64,000 bases of DNA from Vanrija pseudolonga (Eukaryota; Basidiomycota; Tremellomycetes; Trichosporonales; Trichosporonaceae). The notes under the pieces are model-generated. The model saw only the letters and a program-made list of their open reading frames with translations. It did not search any database and had not been told where the DNA came from. This document shows positions 34,745 through 45,169 of the stretch, piece after piece. Numbering within the stretch: position 1 is the stretch's first letter; each line of letters opens with the position of its first letter. A program made the position numbers and the translations under genes. The DNA lies in NCBI RefSeq assembly GCF_020906515.1, contig NC_085851.1, positions 1,612,001-1,676,000 of the forward strand. Direction: 5' to 3'.

Positions 34745-36316
34745 CTACTTGAACGTCTGCTGCGACAGGTTGTACGTTGTCTTGCGCCTCAGAGGGTCGG
34801 GCTCGACCGTGGGCCCTCCGGGACGATGTACGCGGAGGTCGAGGGTCAGGTCGTACGAGCGTGAGTCGTTGACCTTGAACCGGATCGTGCCAACTACTCT
34901 TTCGCCGCGGTTTACCGCGAGCGGTTCGGGAAGGAGAAGGCGGGATTGTCTGGAGGTGTCAGCTGGGGTACGGTCTTCCGCCAAGGCAGCTCACTGCCAG
35001 TGCGTCCGTGTCGCTGTAAGCGTCAGTACCCATCCGTCGCACCGCACGCACCATTCGGGCCAGTCGACAGCGTCACCTTGAGTCCCTTGCGCGGCGGCTC
35101 GGGTGTCGGCCCGGGGTTGAGGGGCGGGTCGGCAGAGAGCCACGGCCACGCCGTGTTGGAGACGGAAAAGTTCCACGCCTCGGCTTCGACGAGGTCCTCC
35201 TCCGTGTCCTCGGCCTGCTGCTCGTTGGCGGCGGGCTCAAAGTCGAGGTCGAACCACGACGCGAGGCCGTGCATGATGGCCGTGCGCGTGGCGACAAAGT
35301 CAATGTCGACGGTAAAGTCGAGCAGGTCGTTGATTGCGCACCGATAAAAGTCAAACGTTGTCGGCGGGCACGGCGCGGCCATCAGCGTCGTGGGCGGGAA
35401 GATGCCCACCACGGGCTGCGAGAAGGCCTCGTTGCGCGCCTCGGTGTACAGCGCCGAGAAGTCGGTGCCGAACAGCGTCTGGTTGAAGAATTGCGCCTGC
35501 CGTCAGTGTGCGGCCGTGTGGCGCCATACCCACCTTCTGTTCCGTCTCATTGTACAGCCCCTCGTCGGAAAAGGGGCAGAAGAAGATGTGTCCTTTACCG
35601 GGGAGGATCGTGCCCCCGGGCTTGAGGAACAGGTCGCGGGCGAGTAAGAACGACTCGACCATGCGCTCGTGGAGCAGCATGACGCCGATAGGCTCAGACA
35701 CGATCGTGTCAACCTTGCCTGTGGACAACACGTCCGCCTGCACCTTCTTGTCCTCGACCATGCCGCGCACGATGCGGATCTTGTCCCGGAGGTGGGGGTT
35801 GGCTTCGCCGCGGTTCGCCTGGTCGACAATCTGGGCGGGCGTGAGCGCCATCCGTGAGCAACACACACAATCTGGATCTTGTCCGCCATCGAGGACGCCT
35901 CGAGCGCAATGACCTGCGCCGCGCCCGCCTGCGCCGACATGTACGACAGGATGCCCGAGCCTGTGGTCGTCGGTCAGTCGGCTTGCTCGGGCAGCGGCAG
36001 CAGCCAGCAGCACACCCACCCGCGCCGAGATCCAGCACCGTCTTGTCCTTGATCGCGACGGCGGCGTTGCCGAGCACGGCCTTGCGGTACGTCGCGGTAC
36101 GGCTCACATCCCCGATCATGTTCGCCCTGCGGTCCGTCAGTCAGTCTGCGGCCGGGCAGCGACCCGACGCACTGATTTTGCAGCGAGGCATAAAAGTGGA
36201 AGTAGTAGTCGTTGTCCATCGACCCCTTCTTCCTGGCTGTCAGCGGCGCGCTAGCAGCACAGCACATACTTGTCCTTGTCGCCGTCTGGCGCATCCTGCT
36301 GGTCTGTCGGCGCCAT
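34745..36316 (-). CDS. Type I protein arginine methyltransferase, CARM1/PRMT4-like
   Basis: Eight exons: 36316-36270, 36232-36173, 36126-36020, 35960-35869, 35830-35534, 35496-35052, 35013-34995 and 34949-34745, 423 aa. Motifs appear in order: DYYFHFYASLQNQANMIGD, the AdoMet site VLDLGAGSGILSYMSAQAGA, the double-Glu loop SEPIGVMLLHERMVESFL, and the THW loop (TRTHWQQSRLLLPEP). The substrate-fold end is VNDSRSYDLTLDL. The short N-terminus runs straight into the catalytic core, and the C-terminal order of blocks matches human CARM1 (PRMT4) better than PRMT1. It should make asymmetric dimethylarginine on nuclear or RNA-binding proteins. Exon 7, only 19 nt, codes the centre of the THW loop; dropping it would destroy the frame. 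The gene is divergent from the EEP gene, 404 bp apart. Confidence 0.92.
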
Positions 36317-36720
36317 GGTGCGTGTGTCGGCGGGTGAAAGGAGGTGAACGAGCTCGCTTGGTCGCTTGCTCGTTGTTGAAGGGCTGGTGGTTGTGAAGGA
36401 GGCCACGTGGGAGCGTGGGGCTCCGGGCCAAAGGAGGTCTGACGTCAATGGGTGGTAACGGTAAGGCTGGGTGCTGCTTAGTTGGCAGGCATTGTATTGC
36501 AGAGCACAAGCTCCCTTGCATGCAGTGTGGTACTAGGTGATAGAAGTGAGGCATCAAACAGCTTATGTACATATCCCAAGAAGAAAGTCGAAAGTGGGGA
36601 CGAGTGGGGGCGAGTTGAAGCTGCGGCTGCGGCGAGCGAGCCGACCTCCTTCTCCCGGACCGCAGTCGTCCGTCGCCTCCATCCCACAACGACAACATCA
36701 ACACACCACTCCCCATCAAC
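36317..36720. promoter_or_regulatory. Shared divergent promoter region, PRMT4-like / EEP gene
   Basis: Only 404 bp separate the two start codons on opposite strands, so both promoters must lie here, possibly as one bidirectional promoter. No individual element is assigned. Confidence 0.45.
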
Positions 36721-37976
36721 ATGGTCACCATCCCCACACGCGACGCCTACCCCACACTGCGCCTGTCCACAAGCCCCATGACCGCCTCCTCGCCTCCAAT
36801 CCACGTCGCGACGCTCAACGTGTGAGTGGGAACTAACCGTTGTCGCTTTCGTCCCTTCTCACCCCGTGCGCAGCCGGTACGACGGACAGCGAAACTCGCC
36901 CATCGCGATCCCGCCGACCGGCGCGGTGCCCCCCGCGCCTAGAAAGCCGTGGGAGGACAAGTATCGCGAGCAGGCGTGGGCCGTGCGCCGCTCCCGGCTC
37001 GTGGATGCGCTGCTGTCGCTCGGCTCGCTGGATCTCATCGGCTTCCAGGTTGGTGGGAACTGGGAACCACCGGCGACCCACTCAATTGATCGGAGACTAA
37101 CCCGCTTAACCTTAGGAAGTGTACGCGTCCCAGCTGGACGACCTGGCGGCGCTGCTCGGCCCGCGCTGGGCGCACGTCGGCGTGGGACGCGATGACGGCA
37201 ATAAGGCGGGCGAGTACAGTCCAATCTTCTTCAACTCGTGAGAGACTCGGCACGGAAGGGGTGTCAGCTGACCCGATCTAGCGATCGGTTCACCCTCGTG
37301 AAATGGAAGAGCGTGTGGCTGTCGCCGACGCCCGACGTGCCCGGCAGTGTCGGGTGGGACGCGAGCCAGACGCGTATCGCGACACTGCTGAGCCTCGCCG
37401 ACGTGCATGGTGGGACGGTGCATGCCGTCTGCACGCACTACGATGACCGTGGCGTCAAAGCACGCGCAGAGAGCAGCCTGCTCATCCGGGCGGCGATCCG
37501 CGCGTTCGTCGACGAGGTCGAGGGCGGCGGTGACCCCGGCCCGGTGCTTCTCTTCGGCGACTTTAGTGAGGTTTTTTGTACTGTACACGCTGACCTCGAA
37601 CTCAGACTCGCCCGACTCCGAGGACGGATACCGCAACATCACGTCGTTTGACCCCCTCCCGTCCGGCAAGCAGGGCTTCACCTTTCTCGACGCGTACACC
37701 CACCTCTCGGCCCGGCGGCCGGGCCACATCGCCCAGTCGCGCCCGTACGGCCCGAAAGCGACCTACACTGGCTTTGCGGCGCCGGGGCGCGAGCGCACGA
37801 CGCGCATCGACTTTGTCATGCTCGCTGCTGCGGATGGTGGTGACTCGGCACGTGGCGGCTACAGCTTCAGCCAGTACGCCGTCGTCGACAACTGGGTCGA
37901 GGAGGGCGATGTCGACGGGTTTGAGGGCCGCTGGAGCGACCACCGCGCTGTGCGGGTGACTATTACCAAGGCGTAG
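36721..37976 (+). CDS. Endonuclease/exonuclease/phosphatase (EEP) fold protein
   Basis: Five exons: 36721-36821, 36874-37048, 37116-37237, 37282-37565 and 37606-37976, 350 aa. All metal and catalytic motifs of the DNase I-like fold are visible: HVATLNVRYDGQR, LDLIGFQEVYASQL (Glu), VCTHYDDRG (His), LLFGDFNSPDSEDGY (Asp-x-Asn), RIDFVMLAA and WSDHRAVRVTI (final Asp-His). The GDFNSP motif is formed only after the last splice. No signal peptide is obvious. The fold covers nucleases, sphingomyelinase-like and sugar/inositol phosphatases. Short single-domain fungal members like this are usually annotated just as EEP family proteins, so the substrate stays open. Confidence 0.9.
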
Positions 37977-38133
37977 ATGTGAGTCACGGGTACAGTTGTT
38001 TGGCCACTATGCATGCACTGTCTACCTAACCAGAGGCAGGGGCACTACCCGGGCATCCTAGCAGCTATAGTCCCTCAGCTCGGACCCAGTCCGAGCTCCG
38101 TCCCCTTCACAGCTTGCAAAGCAGCGAAAGCAG

Positions 38134-39297
38134 TTACACGAAGCCCCAGTTGGCGTTGAACTGGCCGATGTCGGTCTGGTCGTTGGCGAGCTTGTTCCAG
38201 AGGCTGGGCGAGAGGTCGAGTCCGCCAGGCCTGCAGGAGGAGCATTTGTCGGCGACGGTTGCGTACTCGGTGTTGCCGGTTGTCGGGTCGGTGATGACGA
38301 CCTGCTTTCCACAGTGGATGCCGTTGTCCCAGCCGTCCTTGAGGGCAACAATGTAGCCCGACGTCGAGACGCCCTCGCACGCGACGACGCCGGCCGCGAA
38401 GCCGCCGTTGTCTGCTGGGTTGTTGACATCCCAGAAGGTGGCCAGTCCGGAGAACTGGGTGCTGCCACCGCCGCCGCCGCCGCCACCTCCAGAGTTGTTG
38501 GAGCCCGAGTCGGCCGCCGGCGAGGGAGACGCCTTGGGCTTCTTTGTCGGCGTCGGCTCGGGGGTAGAAGAGGTGCCGGGGTCGGTGATGCTGTCGGTCG
38601 GGGCGGCGTCGGGGCTCGAGGCGGCGTCGGGGGTAGGCACAGCCTCCGAGGGCTTGGCCTTAGACTTCTTCGCCGAGGGGGTGGGGGTGGGTGTGACGGC
38701 CTGCGCTGGCGACGAGGCAGCGTCGGGAGAGGCCTGGAGCACAGGCGCGGCAGGGCCCGCAGCGGCCTGGGCGGCCTCGTTGGGCCCGGGGGTCACCTGG
38801 TCGGGAGTCACGGGGGCCTCGGAGGAGCCACCGTGCTTGTGGCCCTTGGTGGGGGAGGCGGGGACGGCAGTGTCGACGGTAGCCGGCCCGTTGTCGGCGG
38901 TAGTGACCTGGGTCGCGAGCGGCATGGGGACAGCGTCGGTCGCGATAGTCACAGCGTCGGTCGCGATAGTCACTGCGTCGGCCGCGGTCTCGCCGTCCTC
39001 GCAGTCGGGGATGTCTGGGTCCTCGTTACCCTCGTCGTCGGGCGCGCCGGTCGGCGTGGTAGGCGTGCCAGGGTTGACCTGCGTGGGCTCGGCCGCGACG
39101 TCGGTAGTCGCCCCGTCGGTGGGCGCTACAGACCCAGCGCCGTGGTGGTGGTGTCCGTGGTGGCGGTGGTGCTCGCGCGGCCAGTTACCCGTGAGCGTGA
39201 GCGTCCCGTCGTGGTGCTCGCCGCCCTGCCACCAGCCAGGGACGGGGGCAGCGACAGCAAGCGAGAGGAGGAGGGGCAGCGCGACAGCGAGCTTCAT
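38134..39297 (-). CDS. Secreted double-psi beta-barrel (expansin/RlpA/barwin-like) protein
   Basis: Single exon, 387 aa. It starts with a clear signal peptide (MKLAVALPLLLSLAVAAPVP). A His-rich patch (HHRHHGHHHHG) and some 200 residues of Thr/Ser/Pro/Ala-rich sequence follow, probably heavily O-glycosylated, with Lys-rich islands (KKSKAKPSE, KKPKASPSP) and a poly-Gly linker. The last 110 residues form the DPBB domain: GLATFWDV, GVVACEG, ALKDGWDNGIHCGKQVVIT, VADKCSSCRPGGLDLSPSLW and a C-terminal FNANWGFV. Only this domain is conserved. Relatives are expansin-like, loosenin and cerato-platanin-like secreted proteins of basidiomycetes that bind or loosen wall polysaccharide; no enzyme activity should be assumed. 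A 21-bp tandem repeat codes two DAVTIAT units. It converges with the EEP gene, 157 bp apart. Confidence 0.9.
   Translation of the reverse strand: MKLAVALPLLLSLAVAAPVPGWWQGGEHHDGTLTLTGNWPREHHRHHGHHHHGAGSVAPTDGATTDVAAEPTQVNPGTPTTPTGAPDDEGNEDPDIPDCEDGETAADAVTIATDAVTIATDAVPMPLATQVTTADNGPATVDTAVPASPTKGHKHGGSSEAPVTPDQVTPGPNEAAQAAAGPAAPVLQASPDAASSPAQAVTPTPTPSAKKSKAKPSEAVPTPDAASSPDAAPTDSITDPGTSSTPEPTPTKKPKASPSPAADSGSNNSGGGGGGGGGSTQFSGLATFWDVNNPADNGGFAAGVVACEGVSTSGYIVALKDGWDNGIHCGKQVVITDPTTGNTEYATVADKCSSCRPGGLDLSPSLWNKLANDQTDIGQFNANWGFV
38931..38973 (-). repeat. 21-bp tandem repeat in CDS
   Basis: Two near-identical 21-bp units, each coding DAVTIAT, in the Ser/Thr-rich linker of the secreted DPBB protein; a third, diverged unit borders them. 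Confidence 0.8.
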
Positions 39298-40708
39298 TGT
39301 AAGGGGGTCGAAGAGGGTGTCGGGGGGAAGAAGAGTCGCACAGCGACTTTTGGGAGACGCGGGAGGAGGAAGGGAGAGAGGGGGGACGACGAACAGGACA
39401 AGAGAGGGGCGAGGCTGTGTTTATGTACTGCACGCTCTCGCTTGCTCGCGCGCGCTCGCTCGCTCGCGACTGCGCATGTTGGCACACTTGGATGTGGTGG
39501 CTGAGAAGCATGTAGGTGCGAGGATGAGGCGGCGTTGCGCGTTTGGTTTTGGGGTGGGCGCGAGGGCGTGGATGAGGGTGTGGGTGCCATCTTTGATCTG
39601 CGACCGACCAGCCGGAGTGTCGGTGCGTGCAGGGCTGAACGCGCGCGGACGCGGACGCGGTTGCGGGCGCTGTATGGGACGGGTGCGCTCGCTGTGCATC
39701 CAAAGGAGGGAGGGAGGAGACCGGGCCGCTGGTGGCCTGTGCGCTATGGCGATGGCGATCCGCCGCGACGAGGCGGCGCCACCTTCACACGGCGAGATGG
39801 CCAGGGTAGGTAGGTAGGGGACGGCGCCTGCTTCTCCACATTTCACTCGTGCGCAAGGTGCTCGCACCGCGGGTACGGGTGTCTGCGCGTCGCGGAGCAA
39901 GCAGGCAGGCAGTGACGGAAGGGCATCTGCATCTACAACAGCGACCCGACGCGATCGCCATTGCTGTGAGCCGCCAAACTCAAACCGCCACAATCGCAGC
40001 GATAGCCAGCCAGCCGGCAACGGCAAATACGGCCGCGGCACCGCACCTCCGCCATCTCGGCTACTGCCGACTTTTTGTCGGAGACCCTCTCCGGAATCCT
40101 GGCTGCGGACAAGTCACCGCCAACCTTGGACGCCCTTGTGCACACGCGCGCGCGCATGCCCGTTATTTAGTCAGCGCGCGGCGCGGCGCGCCAGCTCCTG
40201 CGTGCACGTGCCGATCGAAGCGAAGCGCGATACGGCTGCGGCTGCGGCTGCAGCCTCCACTATAATTTTTGCCTGTTGCCTGTCAAGCCATCTGACTCTG
40301 GTGGACGTCGGTGGAGGCAGGTGGAGGCGGGCGGGGAGCTTTCTCAAAAAAGTGGATGACGCTCGTCGCCAGATACCACTTGCCCGCCGCGGAACTGTTC
40401 CACTACGCAGCAGCTCGAGAGATGGAGGTGGACGAGGCGAGACGAAACGAAACGAGACGAGACGCGACGCTGGACGTGGAGGCAAGCATACCTGGTTGCT
40501 TGCTTGGTCATGCCGCGCCGCGCCGTCATCGGCCCGCCCCACCCCACCCCACTCTGACAGCCGCCCATGTGATCCGGTGGAGGTGTTATTGCAAGCGAGG
40601 TGGTTGGTGGAGTTGGAGGCCGTAGATTGCGGCGTATACATAAGAAATGCGAGTGCCGCGGAAAGTTACAGCAGCTGTTCCAACCCCAACAACCCCCCCC
40701 ACCTCGCC
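39298..40708. other. Divergent intergenic, DPBB gene / alcohol dehydrogenase
   Basis: About 1.4 kb with both promoters. Notable are alternating CG stretches (39440-39470 and 40144-40195) and a GACGA/GAAAC purine-rich tract near 40435-40470. A TATACATAAG sequence near 40634 is a possible TATA region for the dehydrogenase. The frame of ADH exon 1 stays open upstream, but without protein character; no other gene is supported. Confidence 0.6.
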
Positions 40709-41883
40709 ATGTCCATCCCCGCCCAGTTCACCGGCCAGGCCGCGCTCGTCAAGCAGACGGCCAACGCGTTCGACCTCAAGCAGACGGCGTACACGCCCCG
40801 CGCGTTCACCGAGGACGATGTCGTGATTGAGGTCGAGGCGTGCGGTATCTGTGGTGTGAGTCGAGCAGAGCTGGCACAGCCAGCGAGGAGTCGAGGCAGC
40901 GCCACTCCTCCCCCAAGCAAGCACGCGCGCTGACAGCCCCGCAGACCGACATCCACTACATCACCTGCGGCTGGGGCGCGCACGACCAGTTCCCCGCAAT
41001 CGTCGGCCACGAGATTGTCGGCCGCGTCGTCCGCGCGGGCAAGAACACGACCCACACTGTCGGCGCGCGCGTCGGATTCGGCGCCCAGTGCGGCTCGTGC
41101 CGCGAGTGCGACAACTGCAAGGCCGGCATGGAGAACTACTGCACGCGCGCGTACCTCTCCACCTACCAGGGCAAGACGGGCGACGCCGTCCAGCCGTACA
41201 CGCAGGGCGGGTACGCCGACTACTACCAGGGCCCGGGCCACTTTGCCATTCCCATTCCTGAGGGGCTCGACTCGGCCGTCGCGGCGCCACTGCTTTGCGC
41301 CGGTGTGACGGTCTACGCGCCGCTCAAGCGCTACGGTGCTGCCGAGGGCAAGAAGGTCGGCATTATTGGTATCGGCGGTCTCGGACACCTCGGTGTTCAG
41401 TTCGCTGCCGCGCTCGGCGCCGAGACGTATGCCATCTCGTCGTCGGACCGCAAGAAGCCCGACGCGCAGAAGCTCGGCGCCGTCGGATACATCAACGCGT
41501 CCGACGCCGACGCCGTGCTGAAGGAGCACAAGGGCACGTTCGACATCATCCTCTGCACGTCCGACCAGAACGACATGCCGCTTAACGAGCTCTACCTCCC
41601 CCTCCTCAAGACGTTTGGCAACTTTATCTCGGTCGGCGTGCCCGACAACGGCCTGCCGCACATTGGCGGCGCGCTCCTCCCCGGCAAGAGCATCACGGGC
41701 TCCCTTATCGGCTCCCCGTCCGAGCTCGAGGCCATGTTCAAGCTCGCGCTCGAGAAGGACGTGCGCACGTGGATCGAGACGCGCCCCATGAAGGAGGCGA
41801 CCCAGGCCGTCAACGACATGACCGCCGGCAAGGCGCGCTACCGCTACGTCCTTGTCAACGACAACTACGTTAAGAAGGAGTAA
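40709..41883 (+). CDS. Zinc-dependent alcohol dehydrogenase (MDR, ADH6/cinnamyl-type)
   Basis: Two exons, 40709-40855 and 40945-41883, 361 aa, family length. Catalytic zinc site: EACGICGTDIHYITCGWG (Cys split next to the intron) and the GHEIVGRV His-Glu pair. Structural zinc: CGSCRECDNCKAGMENYC with four Cys. NADP(H) fold: VGIIGIGGLGHLGVQFAAAL. The C-terminal part keeps the family blocks SLIGSPSEL and ARYRYVLVND. Members reduce medium-chain and aromatic aldehydes, often NADPH-dependent; the SSSDRKK after the second strand suits NADPH. The Met at 40709 (MSIPAQFTGQ) is chosen because the upstream open sequence has no conserved residues. The stop is only 41 bp from the stop of the convergent metallo-beta-lactamase gene. 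Confidence 0.95.
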
Positions 41884-41924
41884 ATATTTAGATAGATCAA
41901 TAGAGATGAAGCAGTGCATGTAGC

Positions 41925-43169
41925 TTAGGGGATGATTTTGGGGTCGGCCGCGTCCAGCGCTGCCTCGCCGGCTTCGTCGCCCTTGACGACAACCTTCATG
42001 CCGACGCCAGCGGCGATGCACGCGTCGCCGAGCGCATTGCGGAGGGAGGCGCGCGGTGCGAGCCCGGTGCAGTGCAGAGGGAGCACATACTGTGGCCTTG
42101 GCTGGAGACGGCGGGCGAGGAAGTCGACCGTCTCCTTGACGGGCTGCTGCTCGACCGGGACGAGGTGGAAGCCGCCGACGACCATGTGCACGGGGCGGCC
42201 GTACTCCTTGACGGCGTCAGTGACGACGTTGCACACGCCGGCGTGGGAGCACGCCGAGAAGATGACAAGGCCCTTGCCCTTGACGTCGATGACGACATAG
42301 CGCTCGTCCTTGATCAGCTCGTCGGTGCACCAGCCGCCCTTGCCGGGATCGTCTCCGCCGTCCGCCATCCACGTCACGGCGCCGGGGAGGCCGCGCTCGA
42401 ACGGCTGCACGCGCGGGATCTCGCCCGAGACCCCGACGCCGCTCGTGCTCCCGTTCACGTGGATCTCGTGGGCCTCGGCGTGCAGGTCTGCGACACCGTT
42501 CGCTGCCGCGATCTCCTCAAACGAGGGGTCGGGGAGGAAGTTGGCCTTGGGGATGTAGTTTGGAGGAGGGGCAATGCCACGGCGAATGGGGCGGTCGGGG
42601 TGCAGATCGACTGGGAGAGGCTTGAGGGTCTTTCCCTCGGCCTTGGCCTGCTCGTTGCGCAGCTCAAGCGTGCGGAGGATACCGCCCGAGTCTGGCGTCA
42701 GCTAACTAGGTCAAGCCCTCAGCTCACGATCGCGGTGCCAGTGGCTGAGGAAGAGCGCGTCGAGCTCGGTGAGATTGACCTTCATCGCCTTGACGTTACG
42801 GTCGATGGTGAGCTCCTCGGGTCCAGTGTCGTACAGCACGCGGTACTTCTTGTCCCCGATGGTTGTTGTCTGGGGTGTGGCGTTAGCTTGATGTCACGGT
42901 TCGTGCCCACCCAGCTCACGCACAATCAGAATCGACAGGCCGTGAGCGCCGCAGCAGAACTCGTTAAACTTGGCCACAGGGAGCCCAGTCAGCTCGTCGT
43001 AAGTGACCTCTGGGTCGGCGAGGTGCTGGGGCATCTCATGGCTGAAGCCGGGGGGAAGGGTCGATATCCACTCGACGCCTGGGGTGAGCTGAATGCCATT
43101 GTAGATAAGCTCACAGTTGTCCACGAGGACGAGGAACTCGAGGTTGTCCACCTGTGTAAGAGGTGCCAT
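41925..43169 (-). CDS. Metallo-beta-lactamase-fold hydrolase
   Basis: Three exons: 43169-42924, 42869-42728 and 42691-41925, 384 aa. The zinc motif FLSHWHRDHSGG (HxHxDH) is formed across the second splice. Later ligands are FSACSHAGVCN (His) and VVGGFHLVP, with PLHCTG near the end. The organisation with the SHAG motif and a long insert resembles the archaeal and bacterial MBL proteins annotated as 7,8-dihydropterin-6-yl-methyl-aminobenzene phosphate synthase-like; fungi have homologues of unknown role. It starts MAPLTQVDNLEFLVLVDN, without a signal peptide. Catalytic residues look complete, so it is probably an active hydrolase; the substrate is unknown. Confidence 0.9.
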
Positions 43170-45169
43170 TGTCGCGCTGATGGAGAAGAGAGAGAGAGAG
43201 AGAGGAAAGTCGAGTTGGAAATGCATCCAAGTCGTCAACCGGAAGACAGCACGGTTGGTGCCGAGCCGTGGGCCGAGTCGAAGTGGTCCACCTCCACACC
43301 TGACATTCGGACTAAATTGCCCCCGCCTCGCGGAGTGAGACCGCTCGCACCGATGGGTATCCCGGTCCCCGCGGTGGCCCACTTGATAGTACCTCGCTTA
43401 GCTGCGGCGATGGTGACGGTGGAGAGTGGGTGTCGGAGGTGATTGTGGGCCATGCATGTAGGCGGGGTTGGCGGTGCTGAGACTGCGTTCCCGGTGTCAA
43501 CAGAGACTCTGCCACATGGCGCTCCAAGGCCAGCCGATGGACGCGTCCTCCATCGGCATTCCCTCTTCCGAATTGAAGGGCACGGTGTCAAGCACTGTGT
43601 CAAGCGGTTGGCTGTGATGCTTGTTTCCTGCCAGGTGTGAGGAGTGGTCTAAGACGGCGCATGAGTGGAGCCGGTGCGCCGTACGCCAACTGGTCTGAGC
43701 GATTGCGGTGCAGTGGAGACGGCGACGAGGCCAGCGGTCGACAATCTCCTTGAACAATGGTCATGGGACTGCAGACTGACCCACGAGGCCGCCAGGCCGT
43801 TTCAAGGCATGCGAGAGCACGCTCCACAGCTACCCCTCTCAGCAGGCCTGTGCACGCCAGCACGCCAGCTGGCGGCACGCACCGTCAGTGCCACGTCGCT
43901 TGACGGCTGCGGCAGTGCAACCCTCGGCGCCGGAGTGAGGGAGCGGACGCAACCCCCGCTCATGCACTCGCCCCCTTCCCCTCTCATTCGCCATTGCCAC
44001 CTAGTAATCAGCGTGGCAATAGTCTCGGCCAGCTTGGCACCACTGCGGGATGTGATTCTGATTCCTCGTTGCCGCCCCCCAAGGAATTTATCACCTCAAA
44101 CGTAGGTCCGCTTCGGGGACATGATAGGGCCGATATGTATATGGGCTATCCCGGCCCTGTCGTGGCTGATGATGGCTGATGTACTGCGTGACACCGACGG
44201 CGACTGTGGGTGCGACACGCACATTGTATTGACTTGCCTTGCCCAGCCAGTCCAAAGGTGTCAACAAAAAGCTGTGCCCACTGTTGGTGCCTCTCTCGTC
44301 GCGCACAAGTCCAAGTCGATGATGCAAGCCAAGCCAAAGTTTATTGCTGGGGTTGACGCGCGTCGTGGTTCCTCTCGTCTATCTTGCCTTGTGGCCTGCA
44401 AACGTCCGAAAGCCCCCGCAGGCCTTTCCAATCGATAATTTCCACATCTAGGGCAATCCTGGGCGACCATGTGCCCCTGAGAACCGTGTTGGTGGTGCAG
44501 GGGGGTGAATGGTCGACGCGCCGCCTCTACGACTGCGCAGGCAGCTAGATGGGTCGACGTTGGTCGCGACGCCACCACTTGCACTGTATGCGGTCGCGGA
44601 GCGCCGTTGGGGGTCCCAAATCTCGCAGTGAAATGTTACGGCGGCCGAGCGTGGCCACGGCGCAATTGGCCCCTTGCAGCAGCGGTGGCCCCCACCGCCG
44701 TGACGCGCTAGCTATTCCTTACCCTGGGCATCCACACGCCCCGCCCACTCACCGTGGCGGCACCCCATGCACCGCACACACCCACCTACAGCCACTGCAG
44801 TCCATACAAATAAATCGCCCCCCAAGCCCGACTTTCTTCTTCTTCTTCTTCCACCCCAAACCCACCTTTTATCGCACAACAACACTACGCAACGCGCCTT
44901 TATCGCGCTCAATCGCTCATCCTTTCGCCTTAGGCAAGGAGTTTATGTTCTCAAACACCCTCAACTCTGCTCACAACTCCTACCGGTACGTTGTTTATAA
45001 CATACGCACGCTAGCGCCAGTCTTTCTGGCAGCTGGTCGTGTGAGAGCCACCCAAGAGCAACCCATCTAACACATCACCACAGCGGCATCAAGCACACCG
45101 CCGCGCCCACTCTTATATCCCAGTAATTTGCTACCTCAACCCTCGGACCCTCGCAACTCTCTCTACATA
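43170..45169. other. Divergent intergenic, MBL gene / INO1
   Basis: About 2 kb. Next to the MBL start is a GA dinucleotide tract (43186-43204). Near INO1 are a CTT-rich pyrimidine tract (about 44828-44847) and a likely 5' UTR intron (separate entry). I looked for the CATGTGAAAT inositol-responsive element and did not see it. No gene is supported. Confidence 0.6.
44986..45083 (+). other. Probable intron in the INO1 5' UTR
   Basis: GTACGT donor at 44986, CTAAC branch motif at 45067-45071 and CACAG acceptor ending at 45083, 86 bp before the INO1 ATG. These are the same signals as in the coding introns of this window. Inference from motifs only. Confidence 0.45.

Noticed and set aside
40136-40708. 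Long in-frame extension upstream of the alcohol dehydrogenase
   Set aside because: Residues are Arg/Ala/Ser-rich with no similarity to the family, while ATG 40709 starts where MDR dehydrogenases start.
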